Shown: in pieces, positions 39,032 through 49,016 of the stretch
Layout of the letters: every line of letters starts with the position of its first letter
How positions within the stretch are numbered: position 1 is the stretch's first letter
Source: Cinnamomum chago
Taxonomy: Eukaryota > Streptophyta > Magnoliopsida > Laurales > Lauraceae
Reading direction: 5' to 3'
NCBI GenBank assembly: GCA_038049695.1
Contig: CP142460.1
Coordinates: 24,496,501-24,560,500 of the forward strand
Length of the DNA: 64,000 nt
The notes under the pieces: generated by a model
Seen by the model: only the letters and a program-made list of their open reading frames with translations
Database searches by the model: none
Told to the model about the DNA's origin: nothing
Position numbers and translations under genes: made by a program

Positions 39032-39784
39032 TGTTGACACCAAAAATGTCACTTTGCCTCTTCAACATCAAGAAGCCACATGAAGCTGCATCTTATTACA
39101 AAATAGGCAATACTGCTTCAAGCATCAGATCTTGTCAGGATCACTTGAAAACTGCAAGATCCTTCAAGATAGCCAAAAGAGGAGTTCACATGAAGTTTCG
39201 GGCCATTTCGACATCATTTGACCCAACTTCACTCCTCCGGCAGCCAAACAGGCACTCCTGGCGGTGACGGCATCGAAGACATCAAAACTTCGATCAGAGC
39301 CTACGGATAGTCTCAAAATACATCCAAAAGGCTCCACGTCAAATTTCAGGCCATTCCGGTGACGTTTGACCCGATTTCGACGCTCCCAAAGAAAATCAAG
39401 CCTCTCGGCGGTGAGAACCACCGGGACCATTATTCATCAAACAGAGGGCATGGGTGGCTTCAACATGCTTCAAGAGGGCTGCATATCAAATTTCAGGTCA
39501 TTCCGACAAGTTTGACCTGATTTTGACGCTCCGAAAGAAAATCAAGGCTACCAATGGCGGAGCACCCCGGGACCATGACATCTAAATAGGAGCTAATGGA
39601 TCATCTCAAAATGGCTCCAATAGTCTCCCTGTCAAATTTTAGGTCAATCGAACATCGGTTGACCGCACAACAAAGCGCGACATCTTCCTCACAGCGAGAT
39701 CAAGCCTAGCAGCGATGGGACCCTAAACGGCTTCAAAACTCAAACCAAAGCCCATGGTTGGTCCTATTTACTGCTCAGGAAGCT
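39032..39784 (+). repeat. LTR shared by elements D and C, first part
   Basis: It starts TGTTGACACCAAAAATGTC right behind D's integrase, so it is D's 3' LTR. It is interrupted at GGAAGCT by element F and resumes at 50477. The second part ends at a PBS and the leader of element C, so the same LTR is also C's 5' LTR. Confidence 0.88.
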
Positions 39785-41248
39785 TGATAATCACAGATTT
39801 CATACATTAATAATCCTCCATTTTTAGTCCTTTTCACTCCCCATTCACTTAATTGATTGGGCTTGGCCATGTTTTGTAAATTGGGCTCAAATTGGGCCTA
39901 ATTGTTTTTTTTCCAGCATTATTAGGATTCTACACTGTTTTTGTATTTCAGCCATATCTTGAGCTCTAGATATCTGAAAATTATGTATCTTGCCTTGTAG
40001 GAAAGATAAGAGAGAGCTCTACAACTTTCATGAAGTGCCCTAGAGCTGAATCAGATTTCTAGTGGGCCGGATTGGGCTTGGAAGTCAGAACAAGGGTGCT
40101 GTTGCTGGAACCCGAGCAGCATTCACTAATTGGTCCATAACTTGGGCTGTAGAGGTCTTTTGGAGCTGAAACTGGTCCCGTTGGAACTTACACAAAAGGG
40201 GCTCAAACTCTTATGAAGACTACCAATTGGAAATACAACGTTTTGATGGTGTTCTACCCCTGTGCAGTCGGCCAACGAGTCCAGAGACCCATTGAGAGTG
40301 ATTTGGGCATAACTCTCTCATCTTAAGCCCAAATCCGGTGATTTCAGTGGCCAAGGAAAGCTAAGAGGCCGAGGGTTAACTTTAACTTAGGGGCAAAATG
40401 GGAAAACTCACCAAAAACTTCTTATAGTCGGTTGGTTTTGTATAAAGAGAGAGCAAAAAGGGGAAAACAGGGGGTATTCTGGTGGATAGGTTTTTCTTTT
40501 CTTTTCTCTTGTTTGCAACCCAAGTACTGTAGCCATGGAGGGCTAAACATTCCAGAGCAATCCAAGGAGCTGGAGGAAATTTTGTTTTGGCTTTGAGATT
40601 CTGTATCCAATTTTGATTCTGAATTGAATTAATTGTTTCCTTCTTCTATTGATTGGGATTTCGAATTGCATGATTAGAGATTTCTGTTGTGTGATGTGAT
40701 CTGATTGGATCCTTATTCTTAATTGAGATTTGTGATTAGATTGTGATTGATTAATTGTGGTTTAGTCATATGAATTGAAGAGGGTTAGGTTGGCAGATTT
40801 GCTAATCTAGGTTAATTGAATCATGGGTGTTAAACTAGCATAGGTTGCATGGATCTAGCGATTGCAGGTTTATGAATTCTTTGTTAGTTAAATTCTATGT
40901 GATTGTCTAGTAAAGAATTCTTGTATTGAATTTTTTGTGTTTAATGCAGAGATTTTAGTCAATCATAGCTTAACCAATTAATTCAATCCAGATGCATGTT
41001 AAGTGTTCGATGAAAAGCCAACTTGATTTCTGACAGTTTCTTGGATTGGTTGCTTTACAATTTAATATTTTTCTTACATTTATTTCTTGCATTTATATTC
41101 TGCATACATAATCCCCCCCTTTGTTTTACTGTGATTTGGTTTAATTGGTACTTTGATCCTCAAGAAACGACTCGGTTCATCGCCTTATGCTACAAGTTAT
41201 CGTAGAACTAGAATTTTTGTTATTTGGTTGAGTTCGGCACTCGAGCCA
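39785..41248 (+). repeat. 5' LTR of element F (1,464 bp)
   Basis: It runs from TGATAATCACAGATTTCATA to TTCGGCACTCGAGCCA. It is nearly identical to 49017-50471; differences seen include CCTTATGC/CCTTGTGC, CTCGAGCC/CTCTAGCC and CTTGTAGG/CTTTCAGG. Confidence 0.92.
40440..40447 (+). promoter_or_regulatory. TATA box of F 5' LTR
   Basis: GGTTTTGTATAAAGAGAGAG is present in both LTRs (40440 and about 49672) and lies about 800 bases before the LTR end, a reasonable U3 promoter position. Confidence 0.55.
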
Positions 41249-41252
41249 AATT

Positions 41253-41271
41253 TGGCGCCGTTGCCGGGGAT
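41253..41271 (+). promoter_or_regulatory. Primer-binding site of element F, tRNA-Asp type
   Basis: TGGCGCCGTTGCCGGGGAT starts four bases after the LTR. It matches the 3' end of plant tRNA-Asp, the primer known for Athila-type elements. Confidence 0.85.
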
Positions 41272-41441
41272 CATTAGGTGCTAATTAATCATATCAATTA
41301 ATTTCTTGTTTGGTTGTATTTTTGACTAGTTTCACTTTTTGCCAGTCAACAAAAAAAAAATCTGTAGATATAGTTTCTGTCGAGTTTTTGTGTGAATTTT
41401 TTTTTATACCATTGCTTTGTGTTTTGAGTCCCTACTGATGT

Positions 41442-42386
41442 ATGACTAGGTCTTCTTGTAGTCATATACTTGACATTGATCCTGAAATTGAAAGGACTTT
41501 GCATGCATTGAATAGGGCTCATAGGATTCGTGAAAGAACAACATCTGAGGTTGAGATTAACATTGAATTTGAAACTAAAGCTGAGCATATAAATAACACT
41601 ACACCTATGGCTGATAACATGCAAAATAGGACCTTAAAGGAACTAGCTGCACCTGATGTCAACTATCAGCCATTGTGCATTCAATATCCTGACTTGGATG
41701 CTGATTTTGAACTTAAATCTGGTTTAATTCACTTGCTGCCTAAGTTTCATGGCCTTGCAGGAGAGGACCCTCATAAGCACTTAAAGGAGTTTCATGTGGT
41801 CTGTTCCACCATGAAACCACAAGGAATTGCAGAGGAACACATCAAGCTGAGAGCCTTTCCCTTTTCATTAGATGGTGTAGCCAAAGACTGGTTATACTAC
41901 TTGCAACCAAGAGCTATCACTGGCTGGAATGACATGAAGAGAGTGTTTCTAGAGAAGTTTTTCCCTGCCTCGAGAGCTGCTGCAATCAGAAAGGATATAT
42001 GTGGGATCAGACAGGTGAGTGGTGAGACCTTGTATGAAGACTGGGAGAGATTCAAGAAATTATGCGCAAGCTGCCCACACCACCAGATTACTGATCAACT
42101 GTTGATCCAGTACTTTTATGAAGGCTTGCTGCCAATGGACAGAAGCATGGCGGATGCTGCGAGTGGAGGTGCCATAGTTGACAAAACCCCAGCAGCTGCT
42201 GGAGACTTGATTGCCAATATGGCTGCCAACTCACAGCAATTTAGTACCAGAATGATAACTCCAACCAGAGGGGTCAATGAAGTCCAGCTTTCTAATGCTG
42301 ATCAGCAAAGATTAGAACATAGACTTGATGAGCTGACCTCTTTGATGAGACAATTGATAGTAGATAGGCACCAACCATCTGTGTAA
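41442..42386 (+). CDS. gag: Gag of element F (Athila type), first part
   Basis: The ATG at 41442 opens MTRSSCSHILDIDPEIERTL. The capsid domain follows with FHGLAGEDPHKHLKEFHVVC, LRAFPFSLDGVAKDWLYYL, FLEKFFPASRAAAIRKDI and ETLYEDWERFKKLCASCPHH, all typical of Athila Gag. The frame meets TAA at 42384 after QPSV and goes on in the same frame (GPARVCSICSCPSH), so the stop is a single point lesion that separates capsid from zinc knuckle. Confidence 0.9.
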   Translation: MTRSSCSHILDIDPEIERTLHALNRAHRIRERTTSEVEINIEFETKAEHINNTTPMADNMQNRTLKELAAPDVNYQPLCIQYPDLDADFELKSGLIHLLPKFHGLAGEDPHKHLKEFHVVCSTMKPQGIAEEHIKLRAFPFSLDGVAKDWLYYLQPRAITGWNDMKRVFLEKFFPASRAAAIRKDICGIRQVSGETLYEDWERFKKLCASCPHHQITDQLLIQYFYEGLLPMDRSMADAASGGAIVDKTPAAAGDLIANMAANSQQFSTRMITPTRGVNEVQLSNADQQRLEHRLDELTSLMRQLIVDRHQPSV

Positions 42387-45302
42387 GGACCTGCTCGAGT
42401 GTGCAGTATTTGTTCTTGTCCTTCACACTCCACAGATGCATGCCCTACACTTCTGGATGACAGTTCTGCATTCCAAGACCAATCTGTTGCAGCAGCAGGT
42501 GTTTTTCCTGGTAAACCACAATTCCAGCAGCAACAACAAAGATATGATCCATTCTCCAACACATACAATTCTGGCTGGAGAGATCATCCTAACCTGAGAT
42601 ATGGGAATGCAGCAGCACAACAGCAGTACAAGCAGACCTTCCAACAACCAATGCAATCGCAGAAATTTCAACAACAACCTAGGCCAAGCAGACCACCCTT
42701 CCAGCAACAACCACAAGGACCTACAGCCACAAAATCTGAACCTACTTTGGAGGATCTAATGAAGCAAATGGCCACCAACAGCATACAGTTTCAACAGAGG
42801 ACAGAAGCTTCAATTCAAAGCTTGGAAACTCAAATTGGGCAATTAGCTTCTACTTTGAGTCAATTACAGCATCAAGGATCTGGCCAACTTCCTTCCCAAA
42901 CAATTCCCAATCCAAAAGGGAACGTGAGTTCTATTATGCTGAGGTCTGGAAAAACAGTAGAGGTGGAGTCCCAACCAGCAGTGAACAAACAATTGCACAA
43001 GCCATCAGCAGTCGCCACACCTGATTCTAATGCACCAACCCAGAAATCTGATAATGATGATGAGAAAGCAGTCGTTGGCGCCAAACAGAAGCCTCAACTC
43101 TCCATAGCTCTTCCTTTCCCACAAAGAGCCACACAGTCCAAAAAAATAGAAGAGGCTGAGAAAGACAAAGAGCTGCTTGAGACTTTTAGGAAGGTGGAAG
43201 TAAACATCCCACTATTGGATGCCATCAAGCAAATACCAAAATATGCCAAGTTCTTGAAGGAATTGTGTACACACAAAAGGAGGCTAAAGGGCAATGAGAG
43301 AATTAGCTTGGGCCATAATGTTTCAACCCTCATCCAGCCTATGCCACAGAAGTGCAAGGATCCAGGGACTTTTACAATTCCTTGCATAATAGGAAATTGT
43401 GGATTTGAGACTGCCATGCTAGACTTAGGTGCTTCCATCAATGTAATGCCTATGTCTATTTTTAATTCCCTTGAACTTGGTCCTTTGCAAACTACAGGTG
43501 TGGTGATCCAGCTAGCTAATAGGAGTTATGCGTACCCATCTGGTTTGGTGGAGGATGTACTGGTTCGAGTGAACGAGCTGATATTCCCAGCTGACTTCTA
43601 CATTTTAGAGATGGAGGGAGAGTCATCATCCAACAAGACTCCACTTATTCTAGGGAGACCTTTCCTCAAAACAGCACGGACAAAGATTGATGTACATGCA
43701 GGAATTCTATCCATGGAGTTTGGAGATTCCATTGTGAGGTTTAATATTCTTGATGCTATGAAACATCCGATGGAAGAACATTCGGTCTTTCATATTGATT
43801 TAATTGATGATTTGGTTAATAATTCATATGCTGACTTGTGTGAGGAGTTTCCTGAGATTGCTGATTTTGGTGACTCTGTGTGCGGTGATTTATGTGCTAG
43901 TTGTGATGGTGATAAGTCGTGTTCTATGTGTTCTGAAATTTCTACATTTTTGGGATATGATGAATCTGTTCCTGTGTTAGCAGATTGTACAACAGGTGAT
44001 ATATATGTAGAGGTTCAGACAGCAGAAGTAGAGCAACAGCAACCCATTAGATTATTACCTTCTGTAGTGCAACCACCGAAATTGGAGCTGAAGCCATTAC
44101 CCGAACACCTGAAGTATGCATACTTGGCAGATAATGAGCAGCTTCCAGTGATTGTAGCCAGAAACCTCCCTGCTGAACAGGAGATGAGATTGCTACAGGT
44201 TTTGAGAGAGAATAAAAGGGCCATCGGATGGACTCTGGCGGATATTCCTGGCATTAGCCCTTCCACATGCATGCACAGAATTTTACTTGAGGATGAAGCT
44301 AAACCAGTGAGGCAGCCCCACAGGAGACTGAATCCTCTAATTCTGGATGTGGTGAAGAAAGAGGTGACCAAACTACTGCAGGCTGGCATTATCTACCCCA
44401 TCTCTGACAGTCAATGGGTGAGCCCGGTACAGGTTGTACCCAAGAAATCTGGAGTGACTGTTGTGGCCAATCAGAAGAATGAGCTAATTCCTACTAGAGT
44501 ACAGAATAGCTGGAGAGTCTGCATTGATTACAGAAGACTCAATCAGGCTACTCGGAAGGACCATTACCCCCTTCCATTCATTGACCAGATGCTGGAGCGG
44601 TTGGCTGGCAAGTCACATTATTGCTTCTTGGACGGTTACAATGGATACTTCCAGATCCATATTGCACCTGAAGACCAAGAGAAGACCACATTTACCTGTC
44701 CCTTCGGCACCTTCGCCTACAGACGAATGCCCTTTGGTCTCTGCAATGCCCCGGGCACTTTCCAGCGGTGTATGGTGAGCATCTTTTCAGACTTTTTAGA
44801 AGAGTGCATGGAGGTATTCATGGATGATTTTACTGTTTATGGCTCTTCTTTTAATTCTTGTTTGGATAGTCTAGCTAAGGTACTGCATAGATGCATTGAA
44901 ACTAACCTTGTTTTAAATTTTGAGAAATGTCATTTCATGGTAACACAGGGTATAGTTTTAGGCCATGTAGTTTCCAGTGAGGGTATTGAAGTAGATCCTG
45001 CTAAAATAGATGTCATTACCTCTTTATCTTATTCCACATGCGTGCGGGAGGTGCGTTCTTTTTTGGGACATGCAGGTTTTTACAGGCGTTTCATCCAAGA
45101 TTTTAGCAAGATTGCCCTTCCACTATCTAATTTGCTGCAGAAGGATGTAGAGTTCGTCTTTGACCAGAAATGCCAGGAAGCCTTTGATCATTTGAAGAAG
45201 GCATTGACTAGCACTCCCATCATCCAGCCACCTAACTGGACACTTCCGTTTGAGCTTATGTGCGATGCCTCCAACTATGCAGTGGGAGCTGTCCTGGCAT
45301 AG
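42387..45302 (+). CDS. pol: Gag zinc knuckle, protease, RT and start of RNase H of element F
   Basis: The frame is unchanged from gag. A true CCHC knuckle, CSICSCPSHSTDAC, is at about 42402. A glutamine-rich linker follows. The protease has AMLDLGASINVMPMSIF (about 43415) and TPLILGRPFLKTARTKIDVH (about 43640). RT has NSWRVCIDYRRLNQATRKDH, GYNGYFQIHIAPEDQEKTTF, PFGTFAYRRMPFGLCNAPG and the catalytic box FMDD at about 44818. RNase H begins FELMCDASNYAVGAVLA and is cut by TAG at 45300, probably from CAG. Apart from the two stops the domains look complete, fitting a recent insertion. Confidence 0.92.
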   Translation, partial: GPARVCSICSCPSHSTDACPTLLDDSSAFQDQSVAAAGVFPGKPQFQQQQQRYDPFSNTYNSGWRDHPNLRYGNAAAQQQYKQTFQQPMQSQKFQQQPRPSRPPFQQQPQGPTATKSEPTLEDLMKQMATNSIQFQQRTEASIQSLETQIGQLASTLSQLQHQGSGQLPSQTIPNPKGNVSSIMLRSGKTVEVESQPAVNKQLHKPSAVATPDSNAPTQKSDNDDEKAVVGAKQKPQLSIALPFPQRATQSKKIEEAEKDKELLETFRKVEVNIPLLDAIKQIPKYAKFLKELCTHKRRLKGNERISLGHNVSTLIQPMPQKCKDPGTFTIPCIIGNCGFETAMLDLGASINVMPMSIFNSLELGPLQTTGVVIQLANRSYAYPSGLVEDVLVRVNELIFPADFYILEMEGESSSNKTPLILGRPFLKTARTKIDVHAGILSMEFGDSIVRFNILDAMKHPMEEHSVFHIDLIDDLVNNSYADLCEEFPEIADFGDSVCGDLCASCDGDKSCSMCSEISTFLGYDESVPVLADCTTGDIYVEVQTAEVEQQQPIRLLPSVVQPPKLELKPLPEHLKYAYLADNEQLPVIVARNLPAEQEMRLLQVLRENKRAIGWTLADIPGISPSTCMHRILLEDEAKPVRQPHRRLNPLILDVVKKEVTKLLQAGIIYPISDSQWVSPVQVVPKKSGVTVVANQKNELIPTRVQNSWRVCIDYRRLNQATRKDHYPLPFIDQMLERLAGKSHYCFLDGYNGYFQIHIAPEDQEKTTFTCPFGTFAYRRMPFGLCNAPGTFQRCMVSIFSDFLEECMEVFMDDFTVYGSSFNSCLDSLAKVLHRCIETNLVLNFEKCHFMVTQGIVLGHVVSSEGIEVDPAKIDVITSLSYSTCVREVRSFLGHAGFYRRFIQDFSKIALPLSNLLQKDVEFVFDQKCQEAFDHLKKALTSTPIIQPPNWTLPFELMCDASNYAVGAVLA

Positions 45303-46157
45303 AGAGTAGGGAAGGATCCTCATGTGATCTACTATGCCTCCAGAACTTTGGATGCTGCTCAAGCCAACTACACAACTACAGAAAAAAAACTCTTAGCCAT
45401 TGTATTTGCTTTAGAAAAATTTCGATCATATCTGCTTGGTTCTAAAGTAGTTATGTTTTCTGATCATGCAGCGCTGAAGTTTCTTCTAAAGAAACCCGAA
45501 GCGAAACCACGACTAATTAGGTGGATGCTGCTACTCCAGGAGTTTGATATTGAAATTCGGGATAAGAGTGGAAAAAAAAACCTGGTGGCTGATCATTTGA
45601 GCAGAATTCCGAGAGCTTCAGAACCTCTGGCCATCCATGACTCCTTCCCAGATGAGCAACTTTTACAGTTGCAAGGTAAGAATACCTCTCCTTGGTTTGC
45701 TGACCTAGTTAATTACTTGGTTGCTGGTGTACTGCCAGCATATTTCAGTAGGGCTCAGATTGATAAGTTAAAGAGTGAGTCTAAGTATCATGTTTGGGAT
45801 GATCGTTATCTATGGAGATTTTGTAGTGACCAAGTGATTCGGAGATGCATACCTGATCATGAGTTTGATTCTGTTCTTAGCTTTTGTCATGCATTTGCAT
45901 GTGGTGGACATTTTGGACCTAAACGTACAGCTAGGAAAGTCTTGGACTCTGGTTTATATTGGCCTACCTTATTCCATGATGCATACTTGTTCTGTAAGTC
46001 TTGTGAACAGTGCCAGAGAACAGGGAACATTTCTCGCCGGAATGAGATGCCCCAGAAACCTTTGCTGTTTTGTGAGATTTTTGATGTATGGGGTATTGAT
46101 TTTATAGGACCCTTTCCTATTTCTCTTTGGTTTTGTTTACATTTTGCTGCCTGTTGA
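45303..46157 (+). CDS. pol: RNase H end and integrase N-terminus of element F
   Basis: The frame continues after the TAG at 45300: [40 protein letters not shown], then [11 protein letters not shown] and [20 protein letters not shown], all standard RNase H. The integrase zinc domain follows ([31 protein letters not shown]), then the first catalytic aspartate in [11 protein letters not shown]. Just after this the frame is lost near 46120 by what looks like one inserted base, and the remaining codons to 46157 are out of frame. Confidence 0.9.
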   Translation, partial: RVGKDPHVIYYASRTLDAAQANYTTTEKKLLAIVFALEKFRSYLLGSKVVMFSDHAALKFLLKKPEAKPRLIRWMLLLQEFDIEIRDKSGKKNLVADHLSRIPRASEPLAIHDSFPDEQLLQLQGKNTSPWFADLVNYLVAGVLPAYFSRAQIDKLKSESKYHVWDDRYLWRFCSDQVIRRCIPDHEFDSVLSFCHAFACGGHFGPKRTARKVLDSGLYWPTLFHDAYLFCKSCEQCQRTGNISRRNEMPQKPLLFCEIFDVWGIDFIGPFPISLWFCLHFAAC

Positions 46158-46989
46158 TTATGTATCTAAGTGGGTGGAGGCAAAAGCCACTCGGACTGAT
46201 GATTCCAAAGTTGTTGTGGATTTTGTTAGATCACAGATTTTCTACAGGTTTGGAGTCCCGAGGGCCATCATCAGTGATCAGGGTTCGCATTTCTGTAATC
46301 GGAACATGGAGGCTTTAATGAAGAAGTATGGAGTCATACACAAAGTTTCTACACCCTACCACCCTCAAACCAATGGGCAGGCCGAGGTTTCTAACAGAGA
46401 AATAAAGCAGATACTTCAAAAGACAGTACAACCAAACAGAAAGGACCGGAGCAAGAGGCTTGAGGATGCTTTATGGGCTTACCAGACTGCCCATAAGACA
46501 CCAATTGGGATGTCCCCTTATCGGATTATCTTTGGCAAGGCATGCCACCTGCCGGTGGAAATTGAGCATCGTGCATTTTGGGCGGTGAAGAGGTGCAACC
46601 TAGACCTAGACCAAGCGGGCATGGAGAGGAAGCTACAGTTGCAGGAATTGGAGGAGATCCGCTTGGAGGCATATGAGAGTTCCAGACTTTATAAAGAGAA
46701 GACCAAAGCCTTCCATGATAAGATGATTATGAGAAAAACATTTGAGATTGGTCAAAAAGTGCTTTTATATAATTCTCGTCTTAAATTGATGCCCGAAAAA
46801 TTGAGATCTAGATGGGAAGGTCCTTTTGTTGTTACTAATGTTTTTCCTTATGGTGTAGTCGAGCTTCAAGATGTGACTACAAAGAGAAGTTTCAAGGCTA
46901 ATGGGCATAGACTCAAGCACTTTTATGATGGTTTCCACGAGCATACCATGGAGGAGGTGGCCTTGCTTGATGCTACTTATCCAACATGA
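46126..46989 (+). CDS. int: Integrase core and C-terminus of element F
   Basis: After the frameshift near 46120 the frame reads [20 protein letters not shown]. The second catalytic aspartate is in [14 protein letters not shown] and the glutamate in [35 protein letters not shown] is the block typical of Athila. The C-terminus holds [20 protein letters not shown] and ends [12 protein letters not shown] with TGA at 46987. No chromodomain is present. Confidence 0.9.
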   Translation, partial: FGFVYILLPVDYVSKWVEAKATRTDDSKVVVDFVRSQIFYRFGVPRAIISDQGSHFCNRNMEALMKKYGVIHKVSTPYHPQTNGQAEVSNREIKQILQKTVQPNRKDRSKRLEDALWAYQTAHKTPIGMSPYRIIFGKACHLPVEIEHRAFWAVKRCNLDLDQAGMERKLQLQELEEIRLEAYESSRLYKEKTKAFHDKMIMRKTFEIGQKVLLYNSRLKLMPEKLRSRWEGPFVVTNVFPYGVVELQDVTTKRSFKANGHRLKHFYDGFHEHTMEEVALLDATYPT

Positions 46990-47753
46990 AAGAGGAAGTT
47001 TCCTTTCCTTACTTGTTCATTTTCTGATTTAGTTTTTCTGTTTTTAATTTAGTTTTCTTTTAATTCTGTCTTCTATTAAAAAAAAAAAAAAACACTAATT
47101 TTGAGTGCTTCTTGTTTTTAGTTTTTAATTGCTTTCCAATGGCTCTTGCGATATGTGGAAGTTGTGAGTTTGGGCAACTTGAGGATTCGCGGTTCATGAC
47201 ATAAGTGAATGAATTGTCTTTCATCTTGAATTTAACTTGTTTGGTAATGGAAATTGAATTGGTATATTAAGTTTGATACACTTATACCTTGTAAGAATTT
47301 GAGCTTCTTGATGAATGGATTACGTATTTGTACCATTCTCTTCCTTCTTGTGTGATTTTCACTCATGAATTTTGATCACTCTAGAACTTGCTTTGATTAT
47401 TTTTGAGGCTACATTTTCACATGCCTGCATGAACATGATTGAGGCCTTCTTTCCTTGCATTAGCTACTTTAGCCACATAGCCAACCTTACATATTTTCCC
47501 TTGATTAACCCCCTTGAGCCTAATTTCCCATTCTTTGTTGTTCTTAGCTCATTATATACCCTTCTAAAAAAAAAAAAACCTGTTGCCCCTTTACCTTAAG
47601 GAATAGGAGAGCATTGGCCTTATCCTTGGATGAGCTCATGAACAAGTGTGGGGGACTCTTACATTGCTATTGTTTGGCTTGCTTGAGGACAAGCACGAAA
47701 CAAGTGTGGGGGGTGTGAAAATGTTGTGAATGTTGTGCTAAAAAAAAAAAAAA
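46990..47753 (+). other. 3' region of element F before the captured fragment
   Basis: There is no supported gene. Two polypurine-like runs occur, GTGTGGGGGAC near 47646 and GTGTGGGGGGTGTGAAAATG near 47703; the second resembles the sequence that normally precedes an Athila 3' LTR. The segment ends in a run of about 14 A residues (47740-47754) immediately before the transporter fragment. Some motifs here (CCTTGATTAACCCCCTTGAGCC near 47500) are echoed after the fragment (CCTTGACCCCATTTCAACC near 48560). Confidence 0.6.
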
Positions 47754-48400
47754 ATGGCATTGGCCTGGAGACTTGCAATTGTAATCATCGCGATGCAACC
47801 ACTGATAGTTGGAGCTTTCTATACGGAAGGAGTTGTGATGAAAAAAAAAATCCTTGACAGTGCAAATCAAAAGCAGTCTTGGTATGCTGGTTTAGGCCTA
47901 TTTGCTGCCAATGTGGGGTCGATTTTTTTTTTTTGGTATGAAGGGCGACTATTACACAATGAAAAGATCACCTACAAGCATCTATTTCAGACATTTTTTT
48001 TTAGTGACAACAGGGAGAGTTATAGCAGAGGCTGGAAGCATGACTTCAGACCTATCAAAGGGCACTGATGCATTTAAATCAGTTTTTCCAAAGGAAAGGA
48101 GGAGTGCAACTATCAGGTAGGCAAAAGCAAAGATAGTGCTTGCTCAAGCAATTTTGAAAAATCCAGCAATACTGCTCTTGGATGAAGCAACAAGTGCACT
48201 GAACTATAGATCAGAGATCCATGTTCAAGAGGCAATAGAGAAGATGATGGTTGGTAGGACATGTATAGTTGTAGCTCATAGACTATCCGCAATACAAAAA
48301 TCAGACACCATTGCTGTGATTGAGAATGGAAGGATTGTGGAAGAGGGATCTCATGATGAGCTACTTTCCAAAGGAAAGGTGGAGTCTCCCAAAAGGAAAA
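47754..48400 (+). pseudogene. Captured, intron-less ABCB (MDR-type) transporter fragment
   Basis: Three frames join to one protein-like story. LAWRLAIVIIAMQPLIVGAF and QSWYAGLGLF belong to the second membrane domain of plant ABCB transporters. TTGRVIAEAGSMTSDLSKGT continues that domain after a slip in the T-run at 47994-48002. [11 protein letters not shown] (48101) is an altered ABC signature. [18 protein letters not shown] (48145) is Walker B, and [18 protein letters not shown] holds the H-loop. The region between the membrane domain and the signature, including Walker A, is missing. No introns interrupt it, which suggests capture from processed RNA. Two or more frameshifts and a TAG at 48118 make it non-functional. 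ABCB proteins are membrane efflux or auxin carriers; the exact donor is unknown. Confidence 0.85.
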
Positions 48401-48423
48401 GAGACTGTGTGTTCATCACATGA

Positions 48424-49016
48424 AAAATATATGAAAAGACTAACTTGCATCACATGGAATTGCATTAAGCCTTCATGCTTGTTCTGAGAATTCATCTCCA
48501 ATGTTCTTTTATTCTCCTTGATTTTTAGCTTGTCATATCCTTTTCATCCTCATCCCTTACCTTGACCCCATTTCAACCTTGAATAAAGCCCTCTTGATTT
48601 GTGTATGCATGTGTATAGAATAGTGGAGAAGTAGAAGATAAGCAAGCTTATGGTAGTGTAAATTTTCATGAGTTGAGTTGAGTGAAACACTTTCCTTCTA
48701 GACATTTCTAGTGCTGAACACTTGAGGGAGTGAGAGTATATCCTGTGAGAATCTATCATTCTTGGTTTATGCTTTTCAATTGAAATTACCTTGCTCATTG
48801 ATTTGGGATGTAAAGAACTGTCACTTCACGAATGTTTGATCCATTAGACTTCTTGGTTACTATCCTTACTTGTAACTTTTACATTCTTGAAGGTCATTGG
48901 AAAGTGAATCTCTTTGAGTTTTTGTTTTTGAGTTTTTGTTTTCCTTGTCCCTTAGTTTGAATCTTTAGTTTCCCCGGGACGTGCAAAATCTAAATGTGGG
49001 GGAATTTGATAATCAC
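48424..49016 (+). other. 3' end of element F with polypurine tract
   Basis: Non-coding sequence lies between the transporter fragment and the 3' LTR. AAATGTGGGGGAATT at 49003-49016 is the likely polypurine tract that primes plus-strand DNA synthesis. CTTGAATAAAGCCC near 48580 holds an AATAAA-like signal of unknown use. Confidence 0.7.

Noticed and set aside
41346..41624. Minus-strand frame of 92 codons over the gag start of F
   Set aside because: It overlaps the well-supported gag start and leader and has no recognisable features.
46990..49016. An env-like gene in element F
   Set aside because: No long frame with signal peptide or membrane segments of that kind is present; the only protein similarity is to an ABCB transporter.
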